Assembly: GCA_964019695.1 (NCBI GenBank)
Contig: OZ026530.1
Span: forward strand, 34,954,835-35,018,834
Length of the DNA: 64,000 nucleotides
Reading direction: 5' to 3'
DNA from: Loripinus fragilis
Taxonomy: Eukaryota > Mollusca > Bivalvia > Lucinida > Lucinidae
Shown one piece after another: positions 39,388 to 50,100 of this stretch. Both the position numbers and the translations under genes were made by a program. Below the pieces are notes generated by a model. It saw only the letters and a program-made list of their open reading frames with translations, did not search any database and was not told where the DNA came from. Each line of letters starts with the position of its first letter. Position 1 is the first letter of the stretch.

Positions 39388-41120
39388 TATGAGTCATTGT
39401 CAAAATTCGTCAAAATTTTTGTCCGTTTCACATCTTATGAAAACCACTGATGTGATCATGATTTTTTTCTTCTTCACACAATACTATTGATCATACTTAA
39501 TAAGGCTAGCTGATTAAACTGAAAATATTGGTGTGTAAATAAATTTTTAATTGTTTTAAAACCCCATTTTTTGGCATTTTTGCCCGTCCAACGGAAAAAA
39601 TTGAACTTTCGACAAGAATTATTAAAAAAACTGTTATTTTCTCAGGAATTTTACCTGGCTGTATTGATAAAAGCATTATCAAAGTAAATGTGGGAGGTTT
39701 CAATGTGAGATTTTTCATTACATTTTTTGCATTTTTTTGCCAAAAAACCTCTGTCCCAAGCGTTTTTGTCAAGACCGTAACACTTGCTAAATTTCAAAAA
39801 TAATACGGGATCCCTAATGGTGCTGAATCTGGTTTTCTGTCATACTAATTTGATGCTTTCTGTTTACTAAGAATACATGTGTTTTGTAAAGCATCTACAG
39901 AACTGGCAAAAGAAAATACTGTTTTGGTGTGTGAAATTTTTATAGTATATCTTTTTTGTGTCAAATGACCGTAACACAAAAATGGACAATGGAATTTGAT
40001 AAAAAAAATCTGGTTTTAACATCTTGACCAAATAAAATTTCTCACCAAAAAATCACTCTTGTTGCAATGTTTTAGGGAGTAATCATTATTTTAGGTAAAA
40101 AAATATGTAGAATATATCAATACCATAACAGTCAATACTGTAACGATGAAAATGTTGCGGTATTGACACGTCTTGTTACAGTTTTGACATATGCTGTCGA
40201 AAAAGTACAGTTTTGAATGCAAAGATATTAGTTTTTAGTCAAGGTGATTAAGTGAATTTATGATAAGAATGCTTTACAAATTTAAACAGAAGCATAAAAC
40301 ACAAATTGAATGATTAATTTGAGTAAACAGTTTGTTACGGTATTGACATATTATTTTGTTTTCAGGCAGGGTTTGTCAATACCGTAACGGTTTTGTCAAA
40401 CCCGTAACAATATATTGAAATAAATGCAATCTACCATATATTCCAAAATTCTTTCTGTGCACATGTGTCAAGAGTATTAACATTGCAATCTGGTCAACAG
40501 TGCTCTACACCAAATCTTAAACAGAAGAATTACGCTAGCATATATTCTTTAAAGGTCAATACCGTAACATTTTTGTCAAGTATCGTAACAGTGATATTTT
40601 TGGGAAAAAAGTATATCAGACAGAGACAACATGTAGATTTTAAGTACCTGATCAATTCCTTTGGTTTATTACAAGCATACCATAGCATTGTAATTTTCTA
40701 GAAATGTGTTTTTTAAACAAAATACTGAGAAAATGGTATGCAAAATCATAAAAGATTAAAAAAAATTGCATTTTACGTTTGCTCATTGTCATAAATAATC
40801 ATTTTGTTCAAATTTTACCTTTCACACAATTAAACACATGATTTATTGAACTTATCCAATGCAACAAAATAAATATCCATGACGAGATTTGAAGAAAAAA
40901 CAGGAATTAAAGTTTGTTACGGTATTGACATTTTATCTGGTCATGTGATCTTTGAAACTTAATTATAAGGATCTGATTGGCTGTTAAGGTTTCTTTTCGC
41001 TTTTCATAGTATTTTCAGAAACAACTTGTTACTTTCATGAAAAAAGAGTATCATTTTATTTAATTCATATTTTTCCTTTTACTTCTTTCAAAATTTGACG
41101 AATTTTGACATTGACTCATA
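39388..41120. mobile_element. 1.73-kb inverted-repeat element with GTCAATACCGTAACA motif array
   Basis: Ends TATGAGTCAKTGTCAAAATT + CGTCAAA inverted at the right; TA on both sides (39386-39387, 41121-41122). About twelve copies of GTCAATACCGTAACA-like motifs, in both orientations, lie between 39768 and 40930. No transposase ORF. Confidence 0.82.
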
Positions 41121-41374
41121 TATGCGCTTACTATACCATTGGTTGAATATTCCAATACAGGAGGCTATTACACAAACTTGATAATTATTGGATATAGGGT
41201 CAATTCATAAGTGGGCCAACACATGCCTTTATGTGCTCATTCAGCAAGTACATGTAATCTTAGATGACCAAACCGCCGATCCATTACTAGTGTTATCCGG
41301 TGTGCGACACCAGGGTCGGTATTAAGCCCGATTTATTCTTCATTAAATGATTTACTATATATGGACAACACCAG

Positions 41375-41616
41375 GCCCCGAGATTATAAAACTTTTTTCA
41401 TGCTCAACTCAACTGAGCGCGAAATTTCAACTGCTCATAAAAACTAAAATACCAACAAATAAAGAAGTGTCTTGCTTTAAAAGTCTCTCAGATGTTGTAT
41501 TTATCATGCTAATAAATGTTAAAATGCCAATTGTTGGCATTTTAACATTTATGAGCAGGATTAACTTCATGTTCAGGTGAGTTGAGCCTGGAAAAAGTTT
41601 TATAACCTTGGGGCCA
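41375..41616. repeat. MITE family L, best copy
   Basis: CCAGGCCCCGAGATTATAAA and complement ends, CTCAACTCAACTGAGC subterminal, GCCAATTGTTGGC centre. Confidence 0.88.
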
Positions 41617-41899
41617 GGTCTTCTGTTCGCATGTATACGCAGACGACTGTGTCCTGTATATGACCATACATCAGAACTGTTTTTTTCAACAAGAAGACCT
41701 CATCCGCTTAGGACAGTGGGATGCCAATTGGCAAATGAAAAATGTCACTCCATGAGAGTGCCTCTGCATCAACATCACAAACAAATTAATGAATGCACAA
41801 GCTCGTCTGAGGCTAAGCTGGTCGCCTGTGCGCGAAAGGTAACAAAATATCTCATGTGCTGGCTCAACTATGATGCACAAGTTTAAGGTATCCAAATTT

Positions 41900-43245
41900 T
41901 CGATAATCTATCTAGTCCCTGTAACTGACTGAGCAGAGCCTGATTGCAGCACTCAAATACAGGCATAAGACTCATGACGGGGCTAATGTTGATTGCGAAC
42001 CAAGAATACAAACTACAAGGACGACGACCGTTCTGCACATCCATGTAGTCTTGTCCCAAGGGGAGGGGGGGGGGTACTCTCACTTTTTCTTCGTACGTAG
42101 GCTCGGGCCCTGCATCTACCGTTCACCCAAAAAAATATCAGGAATTTCAAGCACCCTAAAAACATATTTGAAATCAAGTTTATCAACCCCAAAATACCCC
42201 CCCCCCCATTCTGTACCTTGACCTTAAGAAAAGACCCTTAAATGCATAGAACTTGACCCTGAATATAGTCCAATTTTGTGATGACCCCCCAAAAATATCC
42301 ACAAAATCTTCATACCCCCCAAAATTTTTTTTTTCTTAAACCCCAAAAGATATACCCCCCAAAATTTTGAACCCCAAAAAATGACCGAGCCTACGTATGT
42401 ATAAAAAACATCAGAGTACCCCACCCCCTGAGGTCTTGTCAGCATGCTGATATAGCATTAGAAGGTGAACGTGCTGTTTCAAAATGTTAAATACTCTATC
42501 TTGTCTGTGTAGCTCACTGATTAGACAAGTTTGAGAATAGCCTTTTTGCAACACTCGAAAACAGGGTTTCTCATGACTTGGCTAATGTTAAATGTGAACC
42601 ATGTCTGTCCATCCATGTAGTCTTGTCAGCCTGCCGATATAGCATTAAAGGTGCACTTGCTGCCCGGGCTTGCAGCGTCCAAGTGCTTTTCTTATAACTG
42701 ACTGAGCAGAAAAGAGTGCGAATTGCTTGATTTCAACGCTCGAAGACATGCTTTCGCGTAACATGGCTAATGTTGAATGCGAACATCCAGGGAGAAGATC
42801 AGTCTGTGCATATATGCAGTCTTGTAAGTCTGCTGATATAGCATTAAAGGTGCACTTTCTGTATCCAAGTGTTTAATTTCATATCTAGTCACCAGTTCTT
42901 GCATTGGCTGCGCAGACTAGTTTGCGAATTTTAACGGATTTCGCGTAACATGGCTATTGTTGAATGCAAACAACAAGGGCGAAGCTCAATCTGCGCATTT
43001 ATGCAGTCTTGTCAGCCTGCTGATATAGCATTAAAGATGCATTTGCTGCAGCAAAGAGTTAAGGGACATGTGATTGCAGCACTCAATAACGTATTTTTTC
43101 GTGACGTGGCTAATGTTGAATGCGACGAACAAGGACGAATATCAGACCGCACAAATATACAGTCTGCTCGGCATTTGCTGCTAAATTGGCGTTATGACAG
43201 CACTAGCTATATCCACAAATTTCATCATTCGAGCTAGTCCTTGTA
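41900..43245. repeat. Decayed tandem array, ~180-bp units
   Basis: Units recur with GTCTTGTCAGCCTGCTGATA + TAGCATTAAAGGTGCA near 42430, 42620, 42820, 43005 and a weaker copy near 43160, separated by TAGTC...GTAGCTGA phrases related to family A. One unit is broken by the C-rich element at 42057-42432. Confidence 0.7.
42057..42432. repeat. C-rich inverted-repeat element
   Basis: Arms GGGTACTCTCACTT + CGTACGTAGGCTCGGG and complement. The interior plus strand is a series of ACCCCCCAAAA / AACCCCAAAA phrases, so the minus strand is rich in G runs. Confidence 0.78.
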
Positions 43246-43394
43246 GCTGTGTAGATAGACTACTTTCTGCATAGATCACAGACCCCGAAAACAAGGGTTC
43301 CCTTGGACTTGGTTTCTATATTGGCCTCGTCTTGAGAAAACCTGTTTTTTTACGTACTGGTATTATATTAGTTACAAAGTGTAGGTTTTCATGA

Positions 43395-43505
43395 GTGCTC
43401 ATGGTTTATTAAATTTGAGGAAAAACGATAAAATGCGAGGTCTGCCAATCATTTTATTTACTTTTTCGCAACGAGTTTAATAAATTCAATAAATTACTAG
43501 AGCAA
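43395..43505. repeat. Palindromic element X copy
   Basis: GGTTTATTAAATTTGAG ... GATAAAATGCGAGG ... GAGTTTAATAAATTCAATAA, the X arrangement. Confidence 0.75.
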
Positions 43506-43857
43506 AAGTGTTATATTTCATTTATCATATGACATTAAGAAAACTTTGAAATCCAATTTTTGGCATAAAAATAAAGATTTTTTCATGATTTACACAACGT
43601 TCAACATTATGGACGTCATTTCATATCGTTACCAAAATCTGTAAACCACTTGTGGTTTATCGATTTTAATGCATGCCCGTCATATGATAACTATAATCAT
43701 TTATTTAGTAACGTCATAATATGTATTTGCGTCCATGATCATATTACCGTCTGTGTACGAATATATAAATAGCAAAATCATGACGTTTTCACGACCAAAA
43801 TGCGATATCAAAAAGTAATTTTAATGACACAAGATCAATAAAATCTAACATTCAGAT

Positions 43858-43962
43858 TTTGTATTATTCAATTTATTAAACTGGCTGCGAAAAGAGATAA
43901 AATGCTCACCAAGCCTCGCATTTTATCTCGTTCCCCCACTGGTATGATAAATTCAACAATAC
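43858..43962. repeat. Palindromic element X copy
   Basis: TTCAATTTATTAAACTGGCT, GATAAAATGC, GCATTTTATC and ATAAATTCAACAATA pair as in other X copies. Confidence 0.75.
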
Positions 43963-44007
43963 ATGAAGACTCATATTAGATATTCTATTTCTCGTGACGA
44001 GCCTATA

Positions 44008-44247
44008 TGAGCCGCGACATGAGATTTCAAACAATGTGGTATGTGCCACCAGCGAATGTTCAGACCAGCCTGCGCATACGCGCAGTCTGATCAGAGCATT
44101 TGCTAGTCGCTTGCATATTCTATGACTATAAATCTACTGGCTGAACACCATTTGGAGTTTTTAAACATAAAAGGAGGTTGCACAGGCTCTTCTGAGTCTA
44201 CACTTGTCAAAACGCCACATTGTTGGAAATCACATGTCGCGGCTCAA
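44008..44247. repeat. MITE family B, copy 2
   Basis: TGAGCCGCGACATGAGATTT and complement ends; GACCAGCCTGCGCATACGCG core with CAGTCTGATCAG. Confidence 0.9.
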
Positions 44248-44249
44248 TT

Positions 44250-46100
44250 ATGTTATGAAATTTGATCTGATTTCGAGTAGCACGAGCCAGTGAGTGCTTT
44301 GTTTTAAATGGCAAATTATTTGACACCACCAAAAATACCTTCATGAAAAACACATTGATCTTTCGAAGGAGGTATTATACCAAATCACAACAAATCCAAC
44401 CATGTAGCAAACGCGAACAGCGAGGACTATGATCAGAGTACTAGTGTGCGCAGATAATGGCCATAACTGTTTGCTGTATCGCTTCATATTGGCAGTTGGA
44501 TTATTTGTGCTAACTTCCAAAACTATGATCGCGCTGTACGGAGGACAAGAGAGGACTCTGCCTGCGCTGTTCGTCTTTGTTTTGGTACGACTACATGAAC
44601 TTAGGCATGGGATTCAATTTCAGTTTCGTCGGGGAAAATATTATGCTAAATATGGAGAACGGTGGAATTGTTTTTGAAAATTTTTCAGAGAGACTCGAGG
44701 ACTTGGGACCCCACGGAATGGCGCATGGATAAAAGCCAGACGTTACGGAAATCAGGTATTGCATACACAGTTCATGTAGTGTTAATATTTCAAATTAGCA
44801 CATAGTTGTTTGTTTTTCACTATTTTCTTATATAAAAACAGCAAGGAGTGGCCTTGGATCAGTACATAAACCATGGCTTGTCGAGCGAGTCTCTCAATTA
44901 AACGACGTCATGTTAACGTCAATAACGTCGCATCGACGTGTATACGACGTTTGTTTAAAGTTTTGTATCTGCTGGGCTTATTCCGTTTTATAAGCATAAA
45001 TGGCGTCTGATCAGATTTGCTTTTTGCTGAGATGACGTCAGAATATGGCGGTCAGAAAAACACTGGTTTGGACTTAATAGTGCAAACCTGTGTGATTTTT
45101 TACACTGAAAGTTGAAACTTGGCGTCACAAATCGCACCAATTTATGTCATTATTTTCTCTTGTCCCACTTGTGTGTGATATGGCCTGAGATGTTTGTCAT
45201 TTAATAAAGTGTTGTCCTGTTCTGTTCTGCTAACAAAACTTTCGAATAAAGTTATAATAAAAATATACGAAAACCCCATATAATCCAACTCAACTAACCA
45301 TACAATTGGAAATGGCCAAGTCTATTTGATAATGCTATGAAAAAACAACAACACACAATTCATAAATGGATTGAAGCTGTGAATGGACCTCTATCAGACC
45401 TATGCTATTGGCGGTACCTTTTCATTATGGTGGATTATCCCATACATATTGAGACAATAGGTTTGGATTTGTCCACTTTGTATTTTTTTAAGGGGATACT
45501 GGTATAAATGCTATAAAATGATGCATTTCTATCCCTGAAGATTGTCTTTATCCCCACGCTTTTTAAAGAAAGTAATGAGAATATTGCAACCGTCTCCACC
45601 CGTCCATTCGTCACGTTGTTGGACTTAGAGGTGGGGATGGGGCTTGGTTATAACTCAAAGTTTCCAAAACATAGGCATGTCCCATATTAAATCCAAGTAA
45701 TGGAACACTTTCACAATTAAAAAGCAGAAAGTGTGTCCTATGGTTTAATATGATGCCTAGGGTATGCCTGGGGTGTGGTGGAGTGGAGTTGGGTGGGTAA
45801 AAATCAAAGTAGGTTCATTAAAATACACATGCAATTCTGTACATGGTGGGAGAGAAAGGGGATTTGCTCTAGTAATTTTTTTTGCAAACAGTGCAGACCC
45901 TTATGAAATGCCGCCTAATATGGTATTTCATCTTGACAAAGTACCTGTTAACCGGTATCAAGAATCTGTTTCGAATTTTTAAAACAGAAATGTAATCCAA
46001 AATCAAAAACGATTATTATATTAATCATAGATTTTTACTACATTGTACAGCAATGACACTGTTCAGATACAGCATACAGAAATATCCATAGCTGTAATCT
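44250..46100. other. Repeat-poor stretch, possible 5' region of the propeller gene
   Basis: No clear repeats. 44400-44755 has more CpG than its surroundings and ends in CGGAAATCAG|GTATTG, a possible donor for a non-coding first exon of the plus-strand gene starting at 47193; this is conjecture. An 82-codon ORF at 44429-44677 has no known domain. Confidence 0.3.
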
Positions 46101-46350
46101 ACGAGTGAGCCACAACATGAGATTTCCAACAATGTGGTGTTTTGAAAAGTGTAGACTCAGACGAGCCTATGCAGCCTCCTTTTAAGCTAAGAAACTCCAA
46201 ATATTGTTCGGTCAGTAGCTTAACACTCATAGAATATTCCAGCGACTAGCAAAGGCTCTGATCAGACTGGGCTTATGCCCAGGCTGATCTGAGGCTTTGC
46301 TGGTCGCACATACCACATTGTTGGATATCTCATGTCCCGGCTCACTCGTA
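46101..46350. repeat. MITE family B, copy 3
   Basis: Ends ACGAGTGAGCCACAACATGA and complement GCTCACTCGT. It carries the family core in reverse (GATCAGACTGGGCTTATGCC). Confidence 0.88.
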
Positions 46351-46753
46351 TATGTACTCTGTACAAGAACAAGTGTAACTTTGCAACAAAATAACTGCCT
46401 GTCGGTTTTGGTATTTAAGCTTGCAACTGCCTTGAAAACTATGTTCTGTTCAATTATATCGATTCGGGGATTAGCTGTAGCAACGGCAGCTTGAACTTTT
46501 TTTAACATCTATCACAAAAAAGATGTTGCTCTGAAGCTGTTTAAGAAGAACAGTAAGTGCAAGTTTACACAAAAAGGGATGGCATCTCATACTTAATTTT
46601 CTGTGTATGTTAGCTAGTTTATTATAGAAGACAAGACAATGGACAGATGTCACATACCCTGTATAGGGTACGTGTAAGTTAACACCAAAAGTGGTGACAG
46701 CTGAGATGCCACCACTTTTGGTATAAAGCTTAACTTACTTTCCTACGTAACAG

Positions 46754-46786
46754 CAGTGACCTATATATATCTAATATAGGTCACTG
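46754..46786. mobile_element. 33-bp mini-element, perfect 7-bp target duplication
   Basis: CAGTGACCTATATATATC + TAATATAGGTCACTG is flanked by GTAACAG at 46747-46753 and 46787-46793. The ends match the 652-bp element at 37258. Confidence 0.8.
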
Positions 46787-47155
46787 GTAACAGCTTCAGG
46801 CCAGCATTTTTCCAATGATAAGTTATCAATATTTCTACCTGTTATTGTTGTAGTTATTCTCCTGATCAATACAATCGAACAGAACATGGCTTTTAAAACA
46901 GTTGAAAGGTTACACCAACATTAGTGGCAGTTCAGCTTCCACCTATGTTGGTGTTTACTAACACCTAATTTCCAACTACAACTAGTTCGGACCAACATTT
47001 CTCCAGTGATAAATATTAAGCATTTCTACTTATTATTGTTTCAGTTATTCTCCTGATCAATACAATCGAACAGAACATGGCTTTTAAAGCAGTTGAAAGG
47101 TTACACCACGACCAGTACTAGTGGCAGTTGAGCTGCCACCAAATTTGGTGTGAAG
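46787..47155. repeat. Two ~185-bp tandem units just upstream of the propeller gene
   Basis: TTATTCTCCTGATCAATACA + ATCGAACAGAACATGGC occurs at about 46853 and 47044. Each unit also has GTTGAAAGGTTACACCA followed by a hairpin of the CACCAANNTTGGTG type. Unit two ends 40 bp before the acceptor of the first coding exon. Confidence 0.85.
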
Positions 47156-47181
47156 CGACGTAAATGTTTAAACGTGCAATT

Positions 47182-50100
47182 TTGTGTTTCAGATTAAGCA
47201 CGACCAAATATGGAGAAGCCACATAAAAGCGGAAGGGATGACGTCACGGACACGCTACACCACCTTCTCCAGACGAAGGACAGCATCAATTCCAGGCTAC
47301 TCGTAGAAACAAAGAGAAACAGCGATTTGACCAATCAAATCTCGGTGGCCGAGAACCAGCTACGAGAACTTACAGAAACAGCTCTGAAGAATCTTAGAAG
47401 CGAGTTTGACAAGAAGCACAAACGTGTTAACCCAGGAATCAAGCGTTTGGAAGATTCTTTGAAAGAGTAAGCAGCGAATTTCTTATCCATCAATTTAAAC
47501 ATTTGTTTTGGGTGCTCAAAAGAACCATCTCATTAAAACGGTTCTTTTGAGTACCCACAACATACATAGAAATTTGATTTTGATTACGCATCACCAATAA
47601 TCTTGTACTTATGAAATTAAACACGTAGGTCAACATTAATAAGCCGAAGCTATTTCAGAATGGAATCTACTTATAAAGCAAGTGAATATAACCAGGAAAT
47701 GCCACAACCACTGAGAAATGACCTACCTAGGGTGCCAAGAGGAAGATACACTCAAACACTGACAATCAAAAACATACACGCTAACAAACATGAATACAAT
47801 AAGCAAAGACACTTAATTTAAGCATTCCCCAGTAAGCTTTTATAAACAAGAACTTACTCAAAGAACTTAAAAAACACACGACTAAACACAAACGAACCCA
47901 ACATATACAATTTGGGAAAAAAAGGAAAAAACAACAACAACAAAACAACAACAACAACAACAACAACAACAGTACTAACAGTTCAGTTAAGTATAGAAGA
48001 AATTGGCCGACTCACGACGAAATGATACTGATCAAACCTGCGCGCTGCTATTCAATGCATGTACATGTTTGTGTATATTTTAGTCTACGCCTCTGAATCT
48101 AGTGGACTAGATGTCTATATGTGCATATGGGATAAATGTCATTATCTGTGTTCATGAACTCATTTTCGCATGGCATCAAACGGAAATTATGCAAGACCTA
48201 GATGAGGTGCCATCAAAAGGAGCAATAATTTTACCAGGCTGACGCAACGGTCCGGAAAAGAATTTTTAACGTAAATTTAACAACAATCTAAACACTCGTG
48301 TGCTTTGGGTGCTAAAAGAGAACAGCCTTATTGAGACGTTCTTAGTACCTTCAACAAATGTATTTGCATTCGTTGAGAAATAACTATAATTTTCTATTAC
48401 GCAGTCTTATCTGGAGGCTTGGCTGGTGTGCTCTTTTTGTCATATTCCGCATAATGATTCGTCTCGAAATTTCGATTTGCGTCCCCTTGTGATAGATTAT
48501 AGATCACTCGCAACATGATAAACACCATAGGTATGGGCTTGTCTATCAGCCATAAATGGGTTAAAGAGTGTCAGCAATACAGAATATATCTAATTTTTGT
48601 ATTCTTGCAGCTTGAAGAAATCTGAAAGAGCGCTCACTCACAAAAGCTCCCACAAGAGTGGCAAAAGTTCAGAAGTCAAGCGAGCAAAGAAGCGCATCAA
48701 AGAATCTGAGAAGACCTTAAAAGAAATTCCAAAATCAAGTGGAACTGACTTTGTGTATGAAACCGTGGTTGAGCAAGTCACACATCTCTGTCAGAAGTTG
48801 ATGCAAATTCCAATGACGTTAAGCATACATGGAAACAACTTAGCTTTGAAATCAAGAACATTTTCGCCTTCATTCAATAATGATTCTGACGATACGGACA
48901 CAGATAATACTGATGATGACACAAATGGCTCTAAGCCTCTGGAAAGACCACGATCAAACTCTGATTCTAGAGAAGCGAAGTATTATAGATCATATAGGAC
49001 ACTTCGGTATAGTCCTGGCCTAGAAAAATCAAAACATAAAAGAAAGGAAATGAACAAGGAATATAGAAATGGAATGGATAATTTTCTAGATGATTACTTG
49101 GAAAGGTTTAAAGCAATTGGATATATACCAAATGACAGTGAATCATCTGAGGGATCATTGCGCAGCGATAGTCCTGGACCATTACGAGGCTATCCATTGT
49201 CACTTACAAGGCGACCATCCTCTGCTGGTCGAGCTGAACGACAGTCATTTCATAGAGATCGCTCCAGCAGCTTGCCTTTATTGAATATTCCCATTCGTAG
49301 ATGTCATACTCCAACCCCCAGCTCTAATGGACATTCATTAACAACTGCAGATTTCTATGCGCTCAGTCGGTATAGAAATTCAAATGGGACACATGCATCT
49401 TCAAATGTATTTGGTAGAAGAGAGAGAAGCAATGTAGAGATACAAAGACCATCTCCAGTTAGCAAACATACTATTTCCAGTGAAAGGTCAAACAGACACA
49501 AAATGGGAGGTGCCCAACATTACAACAAAGATGAAATCCTCACATCTTATCAACGAGATGCAGAAAACCTTATAAAAAGACAATCCAACATATATAGCCC
49601 TACTGATATACAAAATAAAATCTCTAGTAGCGATGGATCCGACTCAAATAAATCTCCAAATAATGATATATTGAATAAATCAGGGTTGAATCCCAGTTTC
49701 AACAATCTGCAAATAAACTACGAAAGTAGACAAACAGAGGAACCTGAAGATAATTCTAGAAAAGAAGATTATTATTCAGAAAGTAGACAAGCCATTGAGC
49801 AGACAAACTCTGGCACCAACACTCCATATCGTATGACACCTAAGCGATTATTACCAAAAGTGCCTGCAGGACAAGGATTGAACAGTACTAAAGGTTCTTC
49901 CATCCTGAAGGTGGACAAATACAGCTCACCTGGAGCGGAAAAGTTGTTAGAACACCAACATAAAAATAAAGCCATGGACACTCTTTGTAAGGAACTACCA
50001 ATCTGTAAAGAAGATTCTAAAAGCCATAAACAATCGTTAAAGGAACCGCTATCAAAAGAATCTAGCACTACCACAACACACATTGTAAATAATACTGAAG

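Noticed and set aside
42250..42400. Ciliate-type telomere (CCCCAAAA) repeat
   Set aside because: The words are irregular and enclosed by inverted repeats of an interspersed element.
44429..44677. 82-codon ORF as a coding first exon of the propeller gene
   Set aside because: The frame stops before any donor, and the downstream gene already has its ATG after a UTR acceptor.
48597..48610. ATG at 48597 as the start of the 1306-codon frame
   Set aside because: These bases belong to the intron: TTCTTGCAG at 48602-48610 is an acceptor, and splicing to 47466 gives a seamless charged helix.
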